Part shown: piece by piece, positions 33,793 to 42,308 of the stretch
How positions within the stretch are numbered: the first letter of the stretch is position 1
How the letters are laid out: every line of letters starts with the position of its first letter
DNA from: DALYJJ01 sp031969915
GTDB taxonomy: Bacteria; Acidobacteriota; Terriglobia; Bryobacterales; Bryobacteraceae
Assembly: GCA_031969915.1 (NCBI GenBank)
Contig: DALYJJ010000028.1
Location: 1-52,882 of the forward strand
Reading direction: 5' to 3'
Length of the DNA stretch: 52,882 nucleotides
The notes under the pieces: generated by a model
The model's database searches: none
What the model was told of the DNA's origin: nothing
Seen by the model: only the letters and a program-made list of their open reading frames with translations
Made by a program: the position numbers and the translations under genes

Positions 33793-34982
33793 TATTGCAT
33801 CAGCCGCCGGTCCAGTTCCGCGGTCAACTGGGGCAGCAGGTCGGGATTCCGTAACACGCTGCGCACGTAGTCGGCGCCCATCTGGTCGAAGGCGACGGTG
33901 ACGCCGGCCAGCGCGGCGTCGTAGGCGTAGGCGGCGTGCTGGGCGCTCATGCGCATGAAGGTCTGGCCGAGGTTCTCCAGCCGGGGATACGTCTTGGTTC
34001 GCATCAGTTCCCCGATACGAGCTTTCTGCGCGGGGGGCAGCGTCTTTCCTTCCATGCGCTGCGCCAGGCCTTCGTGCCACCAGGCTGGCCAGCGCCCCAG
34101 CGCGGCGAGGCAGGCGTGCGTCAGTTCGTGCGCGAGCACGGCCCGCAGATCCGAGCCCGCGTAGGGCACGCGAATGCGCCCGTCAAACTGTCCGTCGCTC
34201 CATTCAGCGGCGCGCGTGGTTTGCCGGTACGCCTCCGGGCTCTGCAGAATCGCGGTCACTTTCTCGCCCGCGCGGCAGCCCAGGTGCGCGTTGATCTTCG
34301 AATACTCTTCGTCCATTACGCCGACCACGCGGCGTGCGGCCTCCGCGCTCACAAGCTTCGGCTCATACCGCAGGACCACCCAAAGGCCATGCAACTTCTC
34401 GGAACTGGCGTCGGACTGCAACTCCCGCTCGGCGCGAGCCAGCAACGTCTGAACGCTGCCGTTCGGACGGGCCGCCAGCGAGGCGCGCAAATAGTCCGCG
34501 GCGCGCTTCGCCTCGTCCGCGTCGAGCGCGGCCAGTCCCGCCAGCGCGAGCATCTGCGGATCGCGGGGCCCGCGGGTCATTTCGGTTTCGAGCAGTTCCA
34601 GCGCCCGCCGGGGCTCGCCTCGTTCGAGCATCTGAATGGCGTCGCGCAGAGGCCCGTTCGCGCCCGCGCCCACACTGGCGCCCAGTGACCGGACCGCCTC
34701 CGAACTGAAGACACTGCGCCCGCTGCGCCGCCGCGTGTCGAATCCCTCCAGGCCCGCCAACTGCCCGCCTTCCACCCAGCCTTCCAACCCCGCGGCCGTC
34801 ACGACCTTGTAGCAGCCCGTCCCGGCCAGCGCCATGCGCACATCCACCGGCTCACCGGGCTTCAGCGTCGCCACCCCGGGGCCATCGTCGCCGCAGGAAC
34901 CCCGCAGTGGCGCCTCCACCCGGACCGTCACCGCCGCCGCCATCGCAGACACCAGCGAGAGCGCGAGACAGAAGCACCTCAT
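33792..34982 (-). CDS. Secreted SH3-TPR-gluzincin protein (peptidase MA/DUF1570-like)
   Basis: A 396-residue exported protein. After a signal peptide (1-18), a bacterial SH3-like module (~20-80) has two cysteines (SCGDDG, GTGCYKVV). Two or three TPR units follow (~115-190), then a peptidase domain (~215-390) with the zinc motif LAHELTHACLAAL and the downstream ligand/active-site Glu in AWWHEGLAQRM. This HEXTH plus WxxEG arrangement is the peptidase MA/DUF1570 pattern. It probably acts on envelope or external proteins; the substrate is unknown. Confidence 0.82.
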   Translation of the reverse strand: MRCFCLALSLVSAMAAAVTVRVEAPLRGSCGDDGPGVATLKPGEPVDVRMALAGTGCYKVVTAAGLEGWVEGGQLAGLEGFDTRRRSGRSVFSSEAVRSLGASVGAGANGPLRDAIQMLERGEPRRALELLETEMTRGPRDPQMLALAGLAALDADEAKRAADYLRASLAARPNGSVQTLLARAERELQSDASSEKLHGLWVVLRYEPKLVSAEAARRVVGVMDEEYSKINAHLGCRAGEKVTAILQSPEAYRQTTRAAEWSDGQFDGRIRVPYAGSDLRAVLAHELTHACLAALGRWPAWWHEGLAQRMEGKTLPPAQKARIGELMRTKTYPRLENLGQTFMRMSAQHAAYAYDAALAGVTVAFDQMGADYVRSVLRNPDLLPQLTAELDRRLMQ

Positions 34983-35127
34983 GCCCCGATACTAATGGGA
35001 AATCCGGGTAGAGTCTCTCAGGCGAACCACGCAGTTCCCGGCCCGGGTGACACCGACGGGTGTTGGCGGCAATTCAGGGCCTGGGCGCGGCGAGCATCAA
35101 CGCATCACACCTGCTATGCTTCGATGT

Positions 35128-35379
35128 ATGAGAACGACTCTCAGCCTCGACGACGACGTCGCCGCGCAGTTGGAGGCGTGGCGCAGACAGGCCGATCTCA
35201 GCCTCAAGGAAGCCGTGAACACAGCCCTGCGGCGGGGCCTCAGCGAACTCGGCAGGCCGCAAACCCGGAAGCCGTTCCGCACGAAGCCGGCGGACATGGG
35301 CCGCTGCCTGGCGGGCAGCCTCGACAACGTTTGGGAAGTCCTGGATGAAGTGGAAGACCGGAAGGCCGGGCGAGGATGA
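35128..35379 (+). CDS. vapB: VapB-type antitoxin
   Basis: An 83-residue protein beginning MRTTLSLDDDVAAQLEAW, the ribbon-helix-helix N terminus common to VapB/DUF2191 antitoxins, followed by a predicted helix and an acidic C-terminal tail (DNVWEVLDEVEDRKAG) that would wrap the toxin. The start at 35128 puts the beta-strand at the N terminus; an in-frame start at 35116 is possible. The stop overlaps the toxin start (ATGA). Such pairs repress their own promoter. Confidence 0.88.
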   Translation: MRTTLSLDDDVAAQLEAWRRQADLSLKEAVNTALRRGLSELGRPQTRKPFRTKPADMGRCLAGSLDNVWEVLDEVEDRKAGRG

Positions 35380-35807
35380 TCCTGGTTGACGCCAACATCC
35401 TGGTTTACTCGACGGACCGGCGCTCCGAGCACTACGAACGAGCACGGAACTGGCTGGACTGCCAACTGAGCGGCGATACGAGAGTCGGACTTCCGTGGGA
35501 GAGCCTGCTCGCCTACATGAGGCTGGTCACCAATCCAAGAGTCTTCGAGCGTCCGCAGACGCCGAGCGCAGCATGGCGCCAGGTGGAGGAATGGCTCTCG
35601 TGCGAGTGCGTGTGGGTTCCCCTGCCCGGGGCGGGTCACCGGTCGATACTCGCCGGTCTGGTGGCGCACCTGGGAGGCGGTTCGAAGCTGAATCCCGACG
35701 CGCACCTGGCGGCCATGGCCATTGAGCACGGCCTGGCCGTGTGTTCTTCGGACGGCGACTTCGCGCGGTTCCCCGGGGTGCGCTGGGTCAATCCCCTGGC
35801 TGGGTGA
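35376..35807 (+). CDS. vapC: VapC-type PIN-domain toxin
   Basis: A 143-residue PIN-domain ribonuclease. The acidic metal site is complete: D5 (MILVDANIL), E42 (LPWESLLAY), D108 (NPDAHLAAMA) and D126/D128 (CSSDGDFARF). Most VapC toxins cleave tRNA or rRNA until bound by VapB. The coding region starts within the antitoxin stop and its last 20 bases overlap the 3' end of the convergent GMC oxidoreductase gene. Confidence 0.93.
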   Translation: MILVDANILVYSTDRRSEHYERARNWLDCQLSGDTRVGLPWESLLAYMRLVTNPRVFERPQTPSAAWRQVEEWLSCECVWVPLPGAGHRSILAGLVAHLGGGSKLNPDAHLAAMAIEHGLAVCSSDGDFARFPGVRWVNPLAG

Positions 35808-37467
35808 CGCGCGCGGCGGGTGCGGCTTCCGGCTCGGGCTCGGCCTGGTCGTCCCAGCGGGTGGAGGCCGCCGGGGCGATGCAGCTCATCGCGCGCTCGG
35901 TGACGGCGGTGATGGTCAGGCTTGGATTGACGCCCAGGTTGGCGGAGAGCACGGAGCCGTCGCAGACGTAGAGGTTGCGGTAGCCGAAGAGGCGGCACCG
36001 CTGGTCGACCACCCCGTTCTCCGCCGAGGTGCCCATCGGGCAGCCGCCGAGGATGTGGGCGGTGCCGGGCACGTCGAGCAGGATCTCGGTGGTCATGCTC
36101 ATCGCCTCGCCCCCCAGCATCTCGGCGGTCTTCTTGGCGAATTCATTGGCGCGGGGGATGAAGGTGGGCACGCGCGCGCCGTGCGACATGAGCACCTTCG
36201 TGAACGGCCAATACCAGGGGCGGCCGAGCTTCATGCGAATGTGGCCGTCGAGCGTCTGCATGCAGAGCAGGATCAGCGATTCTTTCGCCCAGCCGAACGG
36301 ATGCAGCGTCCGCCAGGTCCGGTAGGGATGCCGGAGCAGGCTCGTGATGAGCGTGAAGAGCCAGAGGAAGATGCGGTTGCGTCCCGGCCGGCCGCCCGTG
36401 AGCAGGGTGCCCATGAAGCCCATGGCGTCGGAGCCCGCCGGGTAGCGCACGGCTTCGATGTGGGTGTGTTCATCGATGTAGATGCCGGAGCCGATGGCGA
36501 CCCCCCGGGACAGATCCTGCTTGCCGCCCGGGACGCGCACGCCGATGAGCGACTCGGCGTTGGTGCGGACATAGTTGCCCAGCTCATCGCTCACCTTGGG
36601 CAGGCTGCCCGACTCCTTGAGCCGGTGGAGCAGGTCCATCGTTCCCAGGGCGGAGGCGGCGAAGACCACGGCCCGCGCCGTGAAGCGGCGGCGGCGCGCG
36701 CCGAACCAGGAGGTGGAGGAGACGGTCTCCACTTCGTAGCCGTCGCTGCCGTCCTCCTTCCCGTTCAGCGGCCGTACGTCCACCACGCGGGTCTCCGGGA
36801 AGACCTCGGCGCCGCGCTTTTCTGCCAGGTAGAGGTAGTTCTTGTCGAGCGTGTTCTTGGCGCCGAAGCGGCAGCCCACCATGCAGCCGCCGCAACCATT
36901 GCAGGTGGTGCGCGAAGGGCCTTCGCCGCCGAAGAACGGATCGGGGTAGGTCTTCCCGCCGGGGTCGCCCTCCTCGCCTTGGAAGACGGCGACCCGGGTG
37001 CGGTAGTAGGTGTGGCCCACGCCGAACGCTTCGGCCGCCTTCTTCAGCGCGAAATCCGCCGGGCCGAAGACGCGATTCTCGATCACTCCGAGCATGCGAA
37101 GCGCGGTTTCGTAGTGCCGGGGCATCTCGGACTTCCAGTCGGCGAGACCCGCCCAACTGCCGCTCTCCCAGATCGTCTCCTTGGGGACTAACAGGGTGTT
37201 GGCGTAGGTGATCGACCCGCCGCCCACGGCGCTGCCGTGCAGGATCAGGACGTGCTTGAAGACGCGGATATTGAAGAAGCCGCGGAGGCCCAGGAACGGG
37301 CGCCAGATCCACTTCCAGATCTTCCAGTTGGTGCTCGGGAAATCCTCGGCGCGCCACCGGCGGCCCATCTCCATGACGCCGACTCGATACCCTTTTTCGG
37401 TCAGCCGCAGTGCGCTGACGCTTCCCCCGAACCCCGACCCGATGACGATGAAGTCGAAATCAGCCAC
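35788..37467 (-). CDS. GMC-family FAD oxidoreductase (cholesterol-oxidase-like)
   Basis: A 559-residue flavoenzyme. The N-terminal Rossmann motif FIVIGSGFGGSVSALRL binds FAD. A cysteine cluster CNGCGGCMVGC (~residue 188) resembles a ferredoxin-type 4Fe-4S site, and the C-terminal GMC segment GTAHILGGCPMGTS...LYVCDGSVLSANLGVNP contains the catalytic region. The Cys-cluster form is found in oxidases/dehydrogenases related to cholesterol oxidase; the substrate could be a sterol or other lipid alcohol. It lies 36 bases from phaR on the same strand. The tail past residue ~535 is low-complexity. Confidence 0.88.
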   Translation of the reverse strand: MADFDFIVIGSGFGGSVSALRLTEKGYRVGVMEMGRRWRAEDFPSTNWKIWKWIWRPFLGLRGFFNIRVFKHVLILHGSAVGGGSITYANTLLVPKETIWESGSWAGLADWKSEMPRHYETALRMLGVIENRVFGPADFALKKAAEAFGVGHTYYRTRVAVFQGEEGDPGGKTYPDPFFGGEGPSRTTCNGCGGCMVGCRFGAKNTLDKNYLYLAEKRGAEVFPETRVVDVRPLNGKEDGSDGYEVETVSSTSWFGARRRRFTARAVVFAASALGTMDLLHRLKESGSLPKVSDELGNYVRTNAESLIGVRVPGGKQDLSRGVAIGSGIYIDEHTHIEAVRYPAGSDAMGFMGTLLTGGRPGRNRIFLWLFTLITSLLRHPYRTWRTLHPFGWAKESLILLCMQTLDGHIRMKLGRPWYWPFTKVLMSHGARVPTFIPRANEFAKKTAEMLGGEAMSMTTEILLDVPGTAHILGGCPMGTSAENGVVDQRCRLFGYRNLYVCDGSVLSANLGVNPSLTITAVTERAMSCIAPAASTRWDDQAEPEPEAAPAARVTQPGD

Positions 37468-37503
37468 GGCACGTTACCAGAGCCGCGGGGGTTCGCGGCG
37501 GAT

Positions 37504-38022
37504 TCATTTTTGTGCCGCTTTGCGCGCGGGCGCTTTCGGCGCGGGGCGATCCTTCGAAGCCTGCAACTGGCGTTCGAGTTCCTCCACCCGGCGGCGCAGC
37601 TCCTCGACCGGGTCCGGTTCGCCGGCGGCGGAAGCGGCGGCGGCGGCCGGAGCCGGCTCCGCCGTTCTGGCGGCGAGCGGGCTGAGAAGGTTTTTCACCA
37701 GTTCGACCGGAGCGTGCTGCGCTTTGCGGTAGGTCTCCATCGCCGAGTGCAGGTAGGACGTCAGGCCCTGGCGCCCGCGGTCGGAGAGAGCGACGAGTTC
37801 GCGGAGCATCTCGATGGGCAGTCCCCCATTATGGGACTTGGTCTCGTCCATGATGATCTGCGTGAGCACGCCCCGCGTGAGATCGTTGCCGTTGGTGGCG
37901 TCCTGGACCTCAATCTCCTCCCCTTCGCGGATCATCTGCGCGATCTCGTCCAGGTTCACGTAGCGCTTGGCGGCCGTATCGTAGAGCCGCCGGTTCCCGT
38001 ACTTACGAATGATTCGAGCCAT
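37504..38022 (-). CDS. phaR: PhaR-type polyhydroxyalkanoate synthesis regulator
   Basis: A 172-residue regulator. Residues 1-60 are the PHB/PHA accumulation regulator DNA-binding domain (IRKYGNRRLYDTAAKRYVNL, then LTRGVLTQIIMDE), followed by a short helical PHB_acc-type region (~75-110), an Ala-rich linker, and a coiled coil (~130-155). The start at 38022 gives the canonical MARIIRKYG; an upstream in-frame ATG adds four residues. PhaR proteins repress phasin genes and are titrated onto storage granules. The divergent gene is a phasin-like repeat protein with a matching palindrome, so control of that gene and of itself is likely. Confidence 0.93.
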   Translation of the reverse strand: MARIIRKYGNRRLYDTAAKRYVNLDEIAQMIREGEEIEVQDATNGNDLTRGVLTQIIMDETKSHNGGLPIEMLRELVALSDRGRQGLTSYLHSAMETYRKAQHAPVELVKNLLSPLAARTAEPAPAAAAASAAGEPDPVEELRRRVEELERQLQASKDRPAPKAPARKAAQK

Positions 38023-38023
38023 G

Positions 38024-38034
38024 CTGCACCGCAA
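38024..38034. promoter_or_regulatory. Second, imperfect PhaR-type half site next to phaR start
   Basis: CTGC-ACC-GCAA lies one base upstream of the phaR ATG and matches CTGC-N3-GCAG in 7 of 8 defined positions. If bound, PhaR would cover its own ribosome-binding region or transcription start, suggesting autoregulation. Chance occurrence is quite possible. Confidence 0.35.
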
Positions 38035-38051
38035 CCAATCTCAAATTCATC

Positions 38052-38081
38052 TTGACACAGAATATCGGATAGCGTTATCTT
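38052..38081 (+). promoter_or_regulatory. Predicted sigma-70 promoter of the phasin-like gene
   Basis: TTGACA (38052-38057) and TATCTT (38076-38081) are 18 bases apart in the only AT-rich stretch of the phaR/phasin intergenic region. The predicted start of transcription (about 38088) falls directly before the PhaR-type palindrome. The -35 is perfect, the -10 matches 4 of 6. Confidence 0.6.
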
Positions 38082-38088
38082 TTTCTTG

Positions 38089-38105
38089 ATGCTGCATCGC
38101 AGCAT
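38089..38105. promoter_or_regulatory. PhaR-type operator palindrome
   Basis: ATGCTGC-ATC-GCAGCAT is a perfect palindrome with 7-bp arms and a 3-base centre. It contains CTGC-N3-GCAG, which as I recall is the recognition sequence reported for PhaR of Paracoccus denitrificans. It sits at about +1 to +17 of the predicted phasin transcript and 20 bases before the start codon, where bound PhaR would block transcription. The phaR gene is next door. Confidence 0.65.
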
Positions 38106-38124
38106 GGAAGAAAGGAATACTGAC

Positions 38125-39015
38125 ATGGCCGCACCGGAGAATTCCAAGGGATCCGCGCCTCTCGGCACGCTGTCCAACATTCCGAGCCTCGCCGGCGAAT
38201 GGGTTAAGCATGGCATCGAAGGCTTCATCGCCACCCAGAAGATCCTGTTGGACCTGATGGCCCAGCAGAATGCGCTGGCGCTGACCATCGCCCGGGAACG
38301 GCTGGGCGTCCTGTCTCCCGCCCCCTCCAAGACCCTCATGGATCTCACCGGCAAGGGTCTGCAGAACTTCATGGAAGCCCAGAAGGTAGTCCTCGACATG
38401 GCTTCCAAGCAAACCGCGATCGTGACCGAAGGACTGAAGCCCGGGCTGGCCGGGACGCCTGTCGAAGGCCTCGCCGACGTCGTGCACCAGGGCCTGGAGA
38501 ACTTCATCACCGCCCAGAAGAGCTTCCTGGCCTTCATTGAGAAGGAAACCCAGGATGCGGTGACGGATGCGAAGGAAGGCAAGCGCTTCGACACGGCGAT
38601 GCTCTCCGACGTAGCCCGGGAAGGCGTCCGGACGTTCCTGCGCACCCAGAAGAAGTTCCTGGAAATCGTCGAAGCCCAGGTGGACAAGACCAGGGAACCC
38701 GGCTCCGCGGACGATGCCGTCAAAGTGGACATCTTCGAGATGGCCAAGGACGGGGTCGACGCCTACGTCGAGGCGCAGAAGCGGCTGATGGACCTGGCCT
38801 CCGACCAGATCGACGTCAACGTGAAGTTCGTCCGTGAGATGTTCAGCCTGGATGCCAGCGGCAAGCCCGCCGCGACGCTGCCCGACGTGCTGAAGAAGAG
38901 CGTCGACAGCTTCGTGGCCGCCCAGAAGGCCCTCTCCGACCTGGCCTCGAAGCCCCGCAAGACCGCCGAGAAGGAAGGCGAACAGGCGCCCGAGTTCGCC
39001 GGCGCCGCCCAGTAA
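38125..39015 (+). CDS. Phasin-like granule protein with six AQK repeats
   Basis: A 296-residue, almost entirely helical protein. Six copies of a ~16-residue amphipathic unit, G-[VIL]-x-x-[FY]-x-x-[AT]-Q-K-x-x-[LF], begin at residues 30, 78, 123, 167, 210 and 259; the invariant Gln-Lys pairs lie 43-49 residues apart. No signal peptide or transmembrane segment. It is divergent from phaR and preceded by a promoter and PhaR-type operator. These features suggest a surface protein of storage granules or lipid droplets. The start at 38125 has an AAAGGA ribosome site; the upstream in-frame TTG at 38086 would place the operator inside the gene. A strong hairpin follows. Confidence 0.75.
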   Translation: MAAPENSKGSAPLGTLSNIPSLAGEWVKHGIEGFIATQKILLDLMAQQNALALTIARERLGVLSPAPSKTLMDLTGKGLQNFMEAQKVVLDMASKQTAIVTEGLKPGLAGTPVEGLADVVHQGLENFITAQKSFLAFIEKETQDAVTDAKEGKRFDTAMLSDVAREGVRTFLRTQKKFLEIVEAQVDKTREPGSADDAVKVDIFEMAKDGVDAYVEAQKRLMDLASDQIDVNVKFVREMFSLDASGKPAATLPDVLKKSVDSFVAAQKALSDLASKPRKTAEKEGEQAPEFAGAAQ

Positions 39016-39036
39016 ACGGGGATCGCCATTGAACCG

Positions 39037-39073
39037 CCGCCCGGCGCTCGCGGCCACGCGCTGCGCCGGGCGG
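39037..39073. terminator. Hairpin terminator after the phasin-like gene
   Basis: CCGCCCGGCGC and GCGCCGGGCGG form a perfect 11-bp GC stem around a 15-base loop, 21 bases after the phasin-like stop codon. A GT-rich stretch (GTGTGTCTGT) follows rather than a clean U-run. It separates the phasin-like gene from the acyltransferase gene, implying separate transcription or attenuated read-through. Confidence 0.6.
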
Positions 39074-39144
39074 GCGTGTGTCTGTAGGGGTAGCCGGTCC
39101 TTGTATGATGGGAACGGTTTTCCCGACTCTTCAGGGAGGTCGCG

Positions 39145-40696
39145 ATGGCGGATTCCGAACTGCGCAGGCAAATGCGCGGCTCCGATGCGATGTTTCTGTA
39201 TTTCGAGCGCAGGGAGATGCCGCTCCACATCGGGGCCGTGTGTATCCTCGATGGCCATTTCGAAGAGGAGTACGTCGATCTCCTCGCGGCGCGGCTCCAT
39301 GAGATCCCGCGCTACCGGCAGCGGGTCTTGTTCGCTCCCTACAACCTGACCCATCCGTTCTGGGAGTTCGATCCCGAGTTCGACATCCGCAAGCACATCC
39401 ATCGCTATCAACTGGAAGCGCCGGGCAACGAAGAGCAGCTTTCCGAACTGGCGGGCCGGATCTTCACCCCGCTGATGGAGCGCGACAAGCCGCTCTGGGA
39501 CATGACCGTGGTGGAGGGCTTGGAAGGAGGCCGCTCGGCGGTCATCTGGCGGGTCCATCATTCGCTGGTGGACGGGGTGGCGGGAGTGGACCTCACCAAC
39601 ATCCTGTTCGACGTTTCCAAAACGCCGCGCCGGGTGGAGGCTCAGCCCTATCATCCGCCCGCCCTTCCCGATCCGTCGCAGCTCCTCACCGAAGGCATCG
39701 CCGGCGCCTGGATGGCGGCCGCCGAGCGGATGATCGGCTCCCAGATCACGGTTCTGAAGCTGGCGCAGTCGTTCTTTGGTTCGGAGTCGAAAGACGGGCT
39801 GAAGGCGCTGATGGCGACCATGCCGGAGCTCATGAAGCCCACGGAGAAGCTGCCCTTCAACCGGCCTTGCAACGGGGTGCGCGGCCACTGCTGGGCCAGG
39901 ATTCCATTCGGCGAGACGCGGGCCATCAAGACCGCGCTCGGCGGCACCATCAACGACGTCGTGCTGAGCGTGGTCTCGGGCGCCGTCATCCGCTACGTCA
40001 AGGCGCACAATGAGCCCACCGCGGGCCGGTTCGTGCGCCTGATGGTCCCGGTGAACCTGCGCAACGAAGATCCCCATGGACGCATGGGGAACGAGATTTC
40101 GATGCTCCCGGTGAGCATCCCTCTGGACGTCGAGGATCCGGCCGAACGCCTCAAGACGATTGCCGTGCGCACCGCGATACTGAAGGGCGCGCGGGTGGCC
40201 GACATCATCCACCTGATCGGCACTTCGATGGGTTGGACGCCGCCCGGCTTGCAGTATCCGCTGGCCGCCATGCCGTTCCTGCCGCAACCGGTGCTCATCG
40301 TGAACATGGTCTGCACAAACGTGCCGGGGCCGATGATGCCCTTATACGCCAACGGGCGCGAAGTGCTCACCTACTATCCGCACGTCCCCACGGGGAGCGA
40401 CGTGGGCATCAGTGTCGCGGTCGCCAGTTACAACGGCGTCCTCTTCTATGGCGTCACCTACGATGGCGGCGCGGCGCCGGACGGGCCGCTGTTCCGCGAT
40501 TTCCTGGTGGAAGCCCACGAGGAACTGCGCACACGGGCCGGCGTGAGACCGATGCCCGTGAAGCCGCGCGCAGCCGCTCCGGCGGCGACCCCACCGGCGG
40601 CGGCAGCCGTCACGCCGCAGCCGGAGCCCGCCCCCGGGGAAAGCAAACAGACCGCCGGCGCTTTGGCTTCAGCGGCGGTTGGGGCGTCGTTTGCGC
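39145..40696 (+). CDS. Wax ester synthase / diacylglycerol acyltransferase, 3' end lost in assembly gap
   Basis: A 517-residue partial protein of the WS/DGAT family, which joins acyl-CoA to a fatty alcohol or diacylglycerol. The catalytic HHSLVDG motif (HHxxxDG) is at residue ~139; further family motifs include NDVVLSVVSGAVIRY, MVPVNLR and NVPGP with the following hydrophobic segment. The conserved domain ends near residue ~470 and a Pro/Ala-rich tail begins, so only a short C-terminal extension is missing. The ATG has a GGGAGG site 8 bases upstream. It lies two genes from phaR, pointing to neutral-lipid storage. Confidence 0.9.
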
Positions 40697-40706
40697 NNNN
40701 NNNNNN
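40697..40706. other. Assembly gap (10 N)
   Basis: Ten N. The true gap length is unknown. It removes the 3' end of the acyltransferase gene; any reading frame crossing it is meaningless. Bases just after it (AGGAGG) form the ribosome-binding site of the following gene. Confidence 1.
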
Positions 40707-40723
40707 CTTAGGAGGCGCCCGCC

Positions 40724-42307
40724 ATGTTGGAAGCCCAAGTCGGGAGGCTCTTCGGCCGGATCCCCTCGCCGCAGAGAGAAGACCTTCTCGCGGCCTTTGC
40801 CGGCGGATCGCGCGAGGAGCGTGTAGCCGCCGTGGCCGAGGTGCTGCGGGTGTGCGGGCAGCCGTGGCGCGACGACGCGGCGCGATGGATCGCCGGGCTG
40901 CTCTCGGTGGAGCGGCTGGTCCCGGACAACGTGGCCTCCTGGCGGCCCATGGTCCGCGACGCGATGACCTTTGTCGCGGCCCACATCTCCGACGACCGCC
41001 TGGCGCCGAAGATCGTCGAACAGATCGAGCTGCCTCGGGACACGGCGCCGGAAGTGCGCCTCGGAGTTCTGATCGCAAAGACGCCGGGGCTCCAGAAACT
41101 AGGGCAGGTGATCGCCCGCGTCCGCCATCTGAACCCGCTGCTGCGCGCTGAGTTGCAGAAGCTGGAAAACGGCATTCGCGACATCGGCGCCGGCGAGGTG
41201 CGCGCGATCGTCGAGGACCGGCTGGGGCCCGCGCTCGCGGCCTACCGGGTGGAACTGGCGGACGAGCTTCTCTCCGAAGCGAGCGTGAGCGCGATCCTGG
41301 AGTTCACCTGGATGAACCACGCCCTGGGACGGCGCGAAGCGGGCGTGTTCAAGGTGATCAAGCCGCACGTGCCCTCCTGTTACGCCGAGGATCTGAACCT
41401 GCTACAGCGCCTGGCCGAGTACCTGCGCTGCCAGAACGCCTACTTCGTCTCGCCGCAGGTGACCGAGACGCTCGACGAGGTGCGGCAGCTTCTGGCCAGC
41501 GAGGTGGATTTCCGCCGCGAACAGGCGACGCTCGCCGAAGTGCGCCGCGTTTACGTGCGGCCGGGCGTGCGTACGCCGAAGCCGATCCCCGAGCTTTCCA
41601 CCGACGAGATCACCGCGATGAGCGTGGAGCGCGGCTCCAAGGTGACCGAGGCTCGGCGGCTTCACCCGCTCCAGCGGCGGCGGCTGGCCTCGGAGCTGGT
41701 GGCGTTCCTGGTGGCGCATCCGATCTTCTCGCCCGAGCAGGACGCCCTGTTTCACGCCGACCCGCACGCCGGGAACCTGTTCTTCGACGAGACGGCGAAC
41801 GAGGTGATCGTCCTGGACTGGTCGCTCACGGCGCGCCTGAATCGGGAAGACCGCCGCCAGGTGGGCCGTCTCATCATGGCCATGATCTTTCGGGACCAGG
41901 GCGGCGTGCTGGACGCGATTCTCGCGCTGAGTCACAGTTCGGGGCGGGCAGACCCGGCCACCGGCGCCATCGTGGACCGCGAGGTGAAGGCGTTCTTCGC
42001 TTCCCTGCCCTTCGTCGCTTCGCTCACCACGATGGACGCGATGCGGCTCCTCGAACTGGTGGGCGTGGCCGGGGTGCGGTTCCCCGCTTCGCTGGTGATG
42101 GTCCGCAAGGTCCTGTTCACCCTGGACGGCGTGCTGCACGACGTCATCGGCGGCGAAGTCCGGCTCGACAACGTGATCTCGCGGGAGTTTGTGGCGCGGT
42201 TCGCGAAGCCGTCGCTGCCGCCGCCCTTCGGGTGGACCGATTACCTGGCGGTGCAGCTCAGCGCGTTCCGATACGCGACCGGCATGTGGGCGCTGAAGTC
42301 GGCGTAA
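40724..42307 (+). CDS. ABC1/UbiB-family atypical kinase
   Basis: A 527-residue protein. Residues ~120-420 carry the ABC1/ADCK/UbiB fold: the KxGQ-type helix LQKLGQVIARVRHLNPLLRAEL, the ATP-binding Lys region VFKVIKP, the catalytic block HADPHAGNLFF and the metal-binding VLDWSLTARL. The family handles lipophilic substrates such as ubiquinone precursors, usually as ATPases. The N-terminal ~110 residues are unlike UbiB. No C-terminal transmembrane pair is obvious. AGGAGG precedes the ATG. It follows the wax ester synthase after the assembly gap and may belong to the same transcript; a role in storage-lipid or quinone traffic is inferred. Confidence 0.85.
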   Translation: MLEAQVGRLFGRIPSPQREDLLAAFAGGSREERVAAVAEVLRVCGQPWRDDAARWIAGLLSVERLVPDNVASWRPMVRDAMTFVAAHISDDRLAPKIVEQIELPRDTAPEVRLGVLIAKTPGLQKLGQVIARVRHLNPLLRAELQKLENGIRDIGAGEVRAIVEDRLGPALAAYRVELADELLSEASVSAILEFTWMNHALGRREAGVFKVIKPHVPSCYAEDLNLLQRLAEYLRCQNAYFVSPQVTETLDEVRQLLASEVDFRREQATLAEVRRVYVRPGVRTPKPIPELSTDEITAMSVERGSKVTEARRLHPLQRRRLASELVAFLVAHPIFSPEQDALFHADPHAGNLFFDETANEVIVLDWSLTARLNREDRRQVGRLIMAMIFRDQGGVLDAILALSHSSGRADPATGAIVDREVKAFFASLPFVASLTTMDAMRLLELVGVAGVRFPASLVMVRKVLFTLDGVLHDVIGGEVRLDNVISREFVARFAKPSLPPPFGWTDYLAVQLSAFRYATGMWALKSA

Positions 42308-42308
42308 C

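Noticed and set aside
38047..40287. 746-residue ORF on the minus strand across the phasin-like and acyltransferase genes
   Set aside because: It would run antisense through two well-supported genes, the promoter and the terminator hairpin, and has no motifs.
39145..41151. 668-residue ORF running through the N gap
   Set aside because: The frame is an accident of ten N. The part after the gap is out of frame with the real ABC1-kinase gene at 40724.
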